From the NCBI GenBank assembly GCA_002339265.1, contig DDKG01000131.1, positions 11,703-42,050 of the forward strand: a DNA stretch of 30,348 nt. The letters run 5' to 3'. Position numbers and translations under genes: made by a program. Below, in pieces: positions 25,241 to 30,348 of this stretch. Origin of the DNA: Massilia sp. UBA2604. Lineage in GTDB: Bacteria > Pseudomonadota > Gammaproteobacteria > Burkholderiales > Burkholderiaceae_D. Positions within the stretch are counted from its first letter, which is position 1. The number at the start of each line of letters is the position of its first letter. The notes beneath the pieces are model-generated. The model saw only the letters and a program-made list of their open reading frames with translations. It was not told the origin of the DNA and did no database searches.

Positions 25241-26149
25241 ATGAACGAGTATCAGCAAGCAGGCTATGGACAGCAATTCGGACCACCGCAGTTTGCACCG
25301 CAATCGCTGGGCAGCATGTTCGGCGGTCCACTGGGCGGCCTGATCGGCCGCGGCATCGGCGGCCTGTTCAACAATGCGGGCCTGGGCGGCCGCATCGGCG
25401 AACAGGCCGGCAACCTTCTGGGTCGCTTTTCGCCGCTCTCGGCCGATCCATCGGGCGGCCTCGGCGGGCAACAACTGGACCCGCAACAGCTGCAAGAGCT
25501 GCAGCAACTGCAGCAGCTCCAGCAATTGCAGCAGATGCAGCAGCAAGGCCAGCTGACGCCGCAAGGCGGCTTCTTTGGCAACCTGATCAGCACGATCGGC
25601 AAGCCGGCCGGCGCCCTGATCGGCAACCTGACCGGCAACCGCACCCTGGGCAACCTCATCAGCGAAGGCTCCAGCTATGGGCGCTACGTGCCCTTCGGGG
25701 CTGATCCCCAGGCCCAGCAGCAAGGCCAGCAGGCGCAGTCGCCGCTGGTCCAGCTGCAGCAACTGCAAGTGCTGCAACAGCAGCTGCAACAAACGCTGCA
25801 GCAAGTCCAGCAGCAGCAAGCGATCCTGCAGCAGCAGCTCGCCCAGCAAGGTGGCCAGCAGGGCCAGATCGCGCCGCAAGGCTGGATCGGCAATGCCATC
25901 ACCCAGTTCGCGCGCCCGGTCGGCAGCTTCATTGGCGAGCAGTTGGGCAACCAGGGCCTGGGCGCCGCGGTCGGCAACGTCGCCAGCCAGCTGGGCCGCT
26001 ATGTGCCGCTCGCGGCCGATCCCTATAGCCAGCAGCAGTTCGGCCAGCAGCAATTGGGCCAGCAGTTCGGCGGCCAGCAAGTACCGTATGGCCAGCAAAT
26101 GCCGTATGGCCAGCAGCTTCTCTATGGCGGCCAGCAAACCGTGCATTGA
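25241..26149 (+). CDS. Gln-rich protein of three glycine-rich modules and poly-Gln helices
   Basis: A 302-residue protein of no family I recognise. Three related modules, at 31-70, 108-156 and 212-261, share small-residue runs such as GxxIGxxxG and end in GR(F/Y)xPLxADP. Between them are Gln/Leu helices with a regular LQQ step (about 80-103 and 165-207), likely coiled coils. The tail (262-302) carries repeats like FGQQQLGQQ and YGQQMPYGQQ. No Cys, signal peptide or classical membrane helix is seen. The modules resemble glycine-zipper segments that pack or insert into membranes, and the Gln-rich parts resemble assembly-prone sequence, so self-assembly is a reasonable guess. GGAGGAG lies just before the ATG. 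It is followed by a propeptide-like gene and a subtilase on the same strand. Confidence 0.8.
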   Translation: MNEYQQAGYGQQFGPPQFAPQSLGSMFGGPLGGLIGRGIGGLFNNAGLGGRIGEQAGNLLGRFSPLSADPSGGLGGQQLDPQQLQELQQLQQLQQLQQMQQQGQLTPQGGFFGNLISTIGKPAGALIGNLTGNRTLGNLISEGSSYGRYVPFGADPQAQQQGQQAQSPLVQLQQLQVLQQQLQQTLQQVQQQQAILQQQLAQQGGQQGQIAPQGWIGNAITQFARPVGSFIGEQLGNQGLGAAVGNVASQLGRYVPLAADPYSQQQFGQQQLGQQFGGQQVPYGQQMPYGQQLLYGGQQTVH

Positions 26150-26195
26150 ACCGCTATTGATCGCCTGAAGCGCAACGCTTGGCGCTGGTCTCTGG

Positions 26196-26229
26196 ACGCT
26201 GATCGCTTGACGCTGATTACTTAACGCTT
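26196..26229 (+). repeat. Degenerate 14-bp tandem repeat
   Basis: Units ACGCTGATCGCTTG (26196-26209) and ACGCTGATTACTTA (26210-26223), then a partial ACGCTT, in the gap after the Gln-rich gene. A related ACGCTTGGCGCTGG starts at 26175. No known function. Confidence 0.55.
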
Positions 26230-26233
26230 ATGC

Positions 26234-26271
26234 GCCGGCCTGCCGTGGGCACCTGCCTGCGGCGGGCCGGC
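26234..26271 (+). promoter_or_regulatory. Strong GC-rich hairpin before the propeptide-like gene
   Basis: GCCGGCC and GGCCGGC with inner GCCG/CGGC form a stable stem 16 bp before the start codon of the next gene, with AGGAG just after the stem. There is no T-tract, so it is more likely an attenuator, processing site or translation control than a simple terminator. Confidence 0.5.
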
Positions 26272-26287
26272 ATTCAGGAGCCCCGCC

Positions 26288-26542
26288 ATGCCGGCATCGC
26301 TGCCTCCCACGCTCGGCCGCTACATCGTGCGCGCCGCCAACAATGACAACGCATTGGCTACATTTCTCGCGACGCTGGGCACAGAACCCGGCGTGCAATT
26401 GGTCGACATTATCGGCCCCTCTTCCGGGCCGCCGCACACGGCCGTCGTCGAAACCGACGCGCCGACCGCCGAGCGGCTGCGGCAACAGACTCTTCACCAG
26501 TTAACGATCGAACCGGACCAGCCGCTGTCGCTCTCCGACTGA
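26288..26542 (+). CDS. Free-standing subtilase-propeptide-like (I9-like) protein
   Basis: An 84-residue protein with the pattern of an inhibitor-I9/subtilisin propeptide fold: RYIVRA (first strand), a helix NALATFLATL, VQLVDIIG, TAVVETD, a helix APTAERLRQQ and a last strand LTIEPDQPLSL. Residues 50-84 line up without gaps with residues 118-152 of the protease encoded 24 bp downstream, with 12 of 35 identical, including QLxxExDQxLxLxD. I infer a foldase or inhibitor acting in trans on that protease. No signal peptide. AGGAG lies 7 nt before the ATG. Confidence 0.7.
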   Translation: MPASLPPTLGRYIVRAANNDNALATFLATLGTEPGVQLVDIIGPSSGPPHTAVVETDAPTAERLRQQTLHQLTIEPDQPLSLSD

Positions 26543-26566
26543 GCGGCCCCGGGCAAAGGACATCCC

Positions 26567-28465
26567 ATGCCAAAACATACGAAAAGCGCCGCCGGCGAAG
26601 CCCAGGAGACGCCCACCCCTACTCCTGACGGCGCCGGGGCCAAGCGCACTGCGGCCGCGTCAGGCGCCGTGGATGGCGCCTCGGCCATCGCGCGCGGCCG
26701 CCCGGTCGCCGAGCGCAAGAAAAAATACCTGGTCGCGCCACGCGTCGCCCTTACCGGCGCCTTCGGCGCCAGCAGCTGGGTCGCGCCACTGGGCCTGTCC
26801 GCCGTCCAGCAAGCCCTGAACGCCCTGCCCGACATCGACGTCGTCGACACCATCGCCACCCGCGGCGGCATGGCGCCGGCCGGCTTCGGCCCGGCCGCCA
26901 TGGGCGAACCGGCCGACGGCGTGGTGGTCGCGCGCATGACCGACCAGAAGGCGGGCGAATTGCTGCAGCGCGGCCAGGGCCAGCTGCTGGTCGAGCGCGA
27001 CCAGCACCTGGAGCTGCTCGACCCGATGCTGCGCCGCCCCGACCTGGTCAGCTCGCTGACACCCTACCAGGGACCGCAGGCCGAGCTGCAGCTCGCCGTG
27101 GTCGGCAAGGACGGCGCGCCGCTGCCCGACGTCGAGGTCTCGCTGTTCGGCGGCGCGCTGCCGAGCTCCGCGGTGACCGGCCCCGACGGCGTCGCCCACC
27201 TGCGCCTGTACGGCGACGACGCGCACACGATCAGCGGCCTGTACGTCAAGCCGCGCACCGATTACTGGAGCCTGTACCAGCGCGACCCCGACCTGAGCCT
27301 GGACGAACCGAACGTCGTCATGCTGCGCCCGCTGGCCGACTGGCCGGCCCTTCAGGGCATGCCGCAACAGCCTGCCATGGGCTGGGGCGCCCGCGCCATG
27401 CGCCTCGACCAGGTGCCGCAGCAATTCCGCGGCCGCGGCGTCAAGATTGCCGTCATCGATTCCGGCGCCGCCACCACGCATGGCAACCTCAACCAGATCC
27501 GGGCCGGCTTCGACGTCGTCAACAAGAAAGTCGACCGCTCCACCTGGAACGTCGATACGCTCGGGCACGGCTCGCACTGCGCCGGCGTGATCGCCGCCGC
27601 CGATCCGGCCTGGGGCATCCGCGGCTTCGCGCCCGAGGCCGAGATCCATGTCTGCAAGCTGTTCCCCGGCGGCCAGGTCAGCCAGTTGATCGATGCGCTC
27701 GAATACTGCATCGAACAGGGAATCGACGTCGTCAACCTGAGCCTGGGCGGCGGATCGCCGTCCGAGGCGCTGGAGCGGCAGATCGTGCGCGCCAAGCAGG
27801 CCGGAGTCGCTTGCATCGCCGCCGCCGGCAATTCCGCCGCGGCCGTCCAGTACCCGGCTTCGTCGCCGCACGTGCTGGCGGTGGCAGCGATCGGCAAGAT
27901 CGGCGAGTTCCCGCCCGGCAGCTACCATGCCGAGACCATCGGCCCGGACAGCGATATGCAGGGTTACTTTACGGCCAAGTTCAGCTGCTTCGGGCCGCAG
28001 GTCGATGTTTGCGCCCCGGGCGTGGCCGTGGTGTCGTCCGTTCCCCCCAATAATTTCGCGGCCTGGGACGGCACCTCGATGGCGGCGCCCCACATCTCCG
28101 GCCTGGCCGCCCTGGTGCTGGCGCACCGGCCCGAATTCCAGTCCATGGCGCTGCCGCGCTCGCCCGAGCGGGTCGAGCGACTGTTCCAGGTCTTGCGGAT
28201 GAGCGCGCGCCCCGTCACCCTGAGCGATCCGAACCGGATCGGCTATGGTTTGCCGGACGCCTTGGTGGCGCTGGGCCTGCCCGTGGCGCAGCCCGGCATG
28301 GCGTGGCAGGGTGTGGCCGCCAGTTTCGGCATTCCCGCCGGGATGTTCGCGGCCCCGCCAGGCGACGGCGCCCGCCTGGGCATGGGTCCACCAGGCCTCG
28401 GCGGCGCGGGCCAGGCTGTACCGATGCAATATCCGTTCGGGGGTTTGCGACCGTCGGGATGGTGA
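26567..28465 (+). CDS. S8 subtilisin-like serine protease without signal peptide, multidomain
   Basis: A 632-residue protease. A low-complexity start (1-50) leads to an I9-like segment (52-152), a beta-sandwich of carboxypeptidase-regulatory or Ig-like type (about 168-255: LAVVGKDGAPLPDVEVSLFG, GPDGVAHLRL), the S8 domain (about 280-560) and a Gly/Pro/Met-rich tail. The triad is Asp298 (VIDSG), His334 (GHGSHCAG) and Ser504 (GTSMAAPH), with oxyanion Asn422 (AAGNSA), so it should be active. No Sec, Tat or lipoprotein leader is seen, so it is cytoplasmic unless exported by another route. AAAGGA lies before the ATG. Its neighbours are a propeptide-like protein and a Gln-rich protein, a possible inhibitor and substrate. 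Confidence 0.92.
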   Translation: MPKHTKSAAGEAQETPTPTPDGAGAKRTAAASGAVDGASAIARGRPVAERKKKYLVAPRVALTGAFGASSWVAPLGLSAVQQALNALPDIDVVDTIATRGGMAPAGFGPAAMGEPADGVVVARMTDQKAGELLQRGQGQLLVERDQHLELLDPMLRRPDLVSSLTPYQGPQAELQLAVVGKDGAPLPDVEVSLFGGALPSSAVTGPDGVAHLRLYGDDAHTISGLYVKPRTDYWSLYQRDPDLSLDEPNVVMLRPLADWPALQGMPQQPAMGWGARAMRLDQVPQQFRGRGVKIAVIDSGAATTHGNLNQIRAGFDVVNKKVDRSTWNVDTLGHGSHCAGVIAAADPAWGIRGFAPEAEIHVCKLFPGGQVSQLIDALEYCIEQGIDVVNLSLGGGSPSEALERQIVRAKQAGVACIAAAGNSAAAVQYPASSPHVLAVAAIGKIGEFPPGSYHAETIGPDSDMQGYFTAKFSCFGPQVDVCAPGVAVVSSVPPNNFAAWDGTSMAAPHISGLAALVLAHRPEFQSMALPRSPERVERLFQVLRMSARPVTLSDPNRIGYGLPDALVALGLPVAQPGMAWQGVAASFGIPAGMFAAPPGDGARLGMGPPGLGGAGQAVPMQYPFGGLRPSGW

Positions 28466-28584
28466 AGCCATCGACATGGTCCAACCTTTGGGGTCCGTGA
28501 AGGCGACGGCGCGGCATGGATGGCGCCGAAAATGAAGGGAGCGGTGCGGCATGGACGGCGTCCGCACCGCCGCGCGCGCGGCAC

Positions 28585-28626
28585 AAAAAGAAAAACCGGA
28601 GCCCCGCTGTCGCGGCCGGCTCCGGC
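28585..28626 (-). terminator. Terminator of the tRNA array
   Basis: On the minus strand CCGGAGCC pairs with GGCTCCGG and is followed by TTTTTCTTTTT. It lies 9 bp after the last tRNA-Glu and closely resembles the hairpin at 28778-28827. Confidence 0.85.
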
Positions 28627-28634
28627 TTCCTGTA

Positions 28635-28710
28635 TGGCGTCCCCACGGGGATTCGAACCCCGGTACTCACCGTGAAAGGGTGATGTCCTAGGCCTCTAGA
28701 CGATGGGGAC
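28635..28710 (-). tRNA. tRNA-Glu (UUC), copy 4 in transcription order
   Basis: A 76-nt tRNA with encoded CCA; anticodon TTC in loop CTTTCAC. Acceptor GTCCCCA pairs fully with TGGGGAC. It is the most distal gene of the array and follows an internal terminator-like hairpin. Confidence 0.96.
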
Positions 28711-28777
28711 CTAAAACTGTACTGCTGCTACTGTACTACTACTTTACCCATACGGGCACACTTCTGCCAGCACAATA

Positions 28778-28827
28778 GAAAAACCGGAGCACCTCTCCGC
28801 GCATGCGCGTTGGTCTACTCCGGTTTT
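28778..28827 (-). terminator. Internal terminator-like hairpin within the tRNA array
   Basis: On the minus strand AAAACCGGAG pairs with CTCCGGTTTT around a long loop that itself holds CGCGCATGCGCG; a T-tract follows. It separates the third and fourth tRNA-Glu genes and shares AGAAAAACCGGAGC (plus-strand reading) with the final terminator. Confidence 0.75.
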
Positions 28828-28831
28828 AAGC

Positions 28832-28907
28832 TGGCGTCCCCACGGGGATTCGAACCCCGGTACTCACCGTGAAAGGGTGATGTCCTAGGCCTCTAGACGA
28901 TGGGGAC
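28832..28907 (-). tRNA. tRNA-Glu (UUC), copy 3 in transcription order
   Basis: 76 nt, identical in sequence to the copy at 28635-28710, including the GTCCCCA acceptor strand. CCA is encoded. Confidence 0.96.
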
Positions 28908-28981
28908 CTAAAACTGCACAAAACTTAAACTACCGACTACCTTGCCTGCGCCGCCGCTGGCGCGGCGCATTGCCAAATTCT

Positions 28982-29057
28982 TGGCGTCCCCACGGGGATT
29001 CGAACCCCGGTACTCACCGTGAAAGGGTGATGTCCTAGGCCTCTAGACGATAGGGAC
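28982..29057 (-). tRNA. tRNA-Glu (UUC), copy 2 in transcription order
   Basis: 76 nt with CCA. It differs from copies 3 and 4 by one base: the acceptor strand is GTCCCTA, which gives a U6-G67 wobble pair. Confidence 0.95.
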
Positions 29058-29097
29058 CCTAGTAACTTCCGATACTGCCTACTGCTGTTTTCCATCG

Positions 29098-29173
<76 letters not shown>

Positions 29174-29260
29174 TACGAGAAAACAACATTTTACTACACT
29201 GTTACTGCTTCGACTAGTGCCGCTTGCGCTGCCTTCGTCCGGTCATTCTTGCCAGTTACC

Positions 29261-29336
29261 TGGCGTCCCCACGGGGATTCGAACCCCGGTACTCACCGTG
29301 AAAGGGTGATGTCCTAGGCCTCTAGACGATAGGGAC
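29261..29336 (-). tRNA. tRNA-Glu (UUC), copy 1 in transcription order
   Basis: 76 nt with CCA; same GTCCCTA acceptor variant as copy 2. It lies between the two tRNA-Ala genes. Confidence 0.95.
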
Positions 29337-29392
29337 CGGGAACAACCGCTTATTGCTTTTACTGCTCTACTACCTTACTGCCACTTCAGAGT

Positions 29393-29468
<76 letters not shown>

Positions 29469-29487
29469 GCAGCGCTGAAGTGCGAGC

Positions 29488-29516
29488 ATTATATAGGACG
29501 ACCTTGCATTTCGCAA
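29488..29516 (-). promoter_or_regulatory. Promoter of the tRNA-Ala/tRNA-Glu array
   Basis: On the minus strand -35 TTGCGA (29516-29511) and a perfect -10 TATAAT (29493-29488) are 17 nt apart, followed by a GC-rich stretch (GCTCGC) typical of stringently controlled stable-RNA promoters. The expected start is about 12 nt before the first tRNA. Confidence 0.85.
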
Positions 29517-29564
29517 AGTCCGTTTTTAGCGTTTGTGTACAGCGCTATTCAACGTCTTGCCTTG

Positions 29565-29680
29565 CGTAGGGTCGGCGGGTCTTCCCGCCGACGCGGTGAT
29601 CGTTATCGGCTCTGCCGTCGCGCCGGATGATCTCGCGGCAAACCATCACCGCGTCGGCGGCAAAGCCGCCAACCCTACGT
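29565..29680. repeat. Compound inverted repeat with nested hairpins
   Basis: The outer arms CGTAGGGT(C/T)GGCGG and CGCCAACCCTACG face each other about 116 bp apart. Each arm is itself a hairpin (GGCGGGTCTTCCCGCC; GGCGGCAAAGCCGCC) followed by the shared CGACGCGGTGAT. It fills the gap between gltX and the tRNA promoter and looks like a dispersed repeat or small MITE-like element. Confidence 0.75.
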
Positions 29681-29696
29681 CATATCGCAACTTCGC

Positions 29697-30348
29697 TTAC
29701 AGGCCCTTCTGCACCCGCGCCAGCACGACGTCACGGCCGAACAGCTCCAGCACCGCGTCGATCGCCGGCGTCTGCAGCTGGCCCGTCAACAGCAGGCGCA
29801 GCGGCATGGCCAGTTGCGGCATCTTGAGGCTGTGGGCGGCCAGCACTTCCTTCATCATGGCCGCCAGCGCCGCCTTGTTCCACTCCACCGTGGCGCAGCG
29901 CTCGGCGAAGGTGGCCAGCGCGGCGCGCACGGCGTCGGTCAGGTGCAGGGCCAGCAATTCAGGATCGGGCTGCGGATCGCGGTAGAACAGCATCGCCGCA
30001 TCGGCCAGCTCGTTGATCGTGTTGACACGCTCCTTCATCAGGCCCAGCACCGTCGGCAGCGCCGGGGCGCCGTCGAAGCGCGCGCCGTCGCGCTCCAGCT
30101 TCGGCAGCGCCAGCTGCGCCAGGCGCTCGTTGTCGGTCTGCTTGATATAGTGGTTGTTCAGCCAGCCCAGCTTTTCCGGGTTGAACTGGGCCGCCGAGGC
30201 GGTCAGGTGTTCCAGGTTGAACCACTCGGTGAACTGCTGCATCGAGAAGATCTCGTCGTCGCCGTGGCTCCAGCCCAGGCGCGCCAGGTAGTTCAGCATC
30301 GCTTCCGGCAGATAGCCCTGCTCCGGGTATTCCATCACGCTCACCGCG
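29697..30348 (-). CDS. gltX: Glutamyl-tRNA synthetase, C-terminal part (gene continues past the window)
   Basis: About 217 residues of the C-terminal half are visible; the frame is open to the window edge (...[21 protein letters not shown]), so the GTG at 30344 is internal. [18 protein letters not shown] and [15 protein letters not shown] are typical of bacterial GltX just after the KMSKR region, and the rest is the helical anticodon-binding domain. The catalytic HIGH and KMSKS motifs lie outside. The enzyme charges tRNA-Glu, and four tRNA-Glu genes lie immediately downstream on the same strand, although they have their own promoter. Confidence 0.95.
   Translation of the reverse strand, partial: AVSVMEYPEQGYLPEAMLNYLARLGWSHGDDEIFSMQQFTEWFNLEHLTASAAQFNPEKLGWLNNHYIKQTDNERLAQLALPKLERDGARFDGAPALPTVLGLMKERVNTINELADAAMLFYRDPQPDPELLALHLTDAVRAALATFAERCATVEWNKAALAAMMKEVLAAHSLKMPQLAMPLRLLLTGQLQTPAIDAVLELFGRDVVLARVQKGL

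Noticed and set aside
24888..25244. 118-codon open frame between earP and the Gln-rich gene
   Set aside because: No motif, no ribosome site, odd composition and overlap with the ribosome site of the real gene.
25480..25860. CAG-rich tract viewed as a microsatellite
   Set aside because: Codons CAG/CAA alternate and the reading frame is kept, so it is coding for Gln/Leu helices rather than a simple repeat.
26660..28567. Minus-strand open frame of 635 codons over the subtilase
   Set aside because: Shadow of a gene with a full catalytic triad on the other strand.

Overview
The window looks like chromosomal DNA of a high-GC betaproteobacterium, most probably Oxalobacteraceae (Massilia or a close relative). 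The reasons are the strong GC bias at third codon positions, an EF-P with Arg32 next to its rhamnosyltransferase EarP, gltX beside a tRNA-Glu/tRNA-Ala cluster, and dispersed hairpin repeats whose chance translation reads VIPA(K/Q)AGIQ. The genus is inferred; no rRNA is present.

Layout. Positions 1-12300 are a glucuronoxylan utilisation locus. It holds the end of an ACS-type (uronate-like) MFS transporter overlapping a cytoplasmic GH43 beta-xylosidase; a GDSL/SGNH esterase lipoprotein; a LacI-type regulator; a divergent GPH symporter - second GH43 - Tat-type GH10 endoxylanase run; and a convergent exported GH115 alpha-glucuronidase. Secreted GH10 and GH115 with the esterase would cut and debranch xylan, the two transporters would import oligosaccharides and uronic acids, and the GH43 enzymes would finish degradation inside the cell. 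Four copies of a TGTTAGCGCTAACA-like motif lie at the start regions of lacI, the symporter, the esterase and GH115, and suggest one regulon controlled by the LacI protein.

Positions 12300-15930 hold a Cys-rich small protein coupled to a methyltransferase, a HxlR regulator divergent from an MFS pump with twin operators between them, an initiator tRNA with promoter and terminator, and a small protein with a repeated TGLPVW motif. Positions 15960-20770 hold dbpA, a pseudokinase-like/PEGA membrane protein overlapping a TssQ-like lipoprotein gene, and a Tat-type amidase. Positions 20900-24880 hold ilvD and, on the other strand, earP and efp.

Positions 25240-28470 are the most unusual part: a Gln-rich protein made of three glycine-rich modules separated by poly-Gln helices, a free-standing subtilase-propeptide-like protein, and a large subtilase with no signal peptide whose own N-terminus resembles that small protein. 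Positions 28580-30348 hold a minus-strand array of four tRNA-Glu(UUC) and two tRNA-Ala(GGC) genes with a strong promoter and duplicated terminators, then the C-terminal part of gltX, cut by the window end.

All calls come from reading the sequence; no database search was run.
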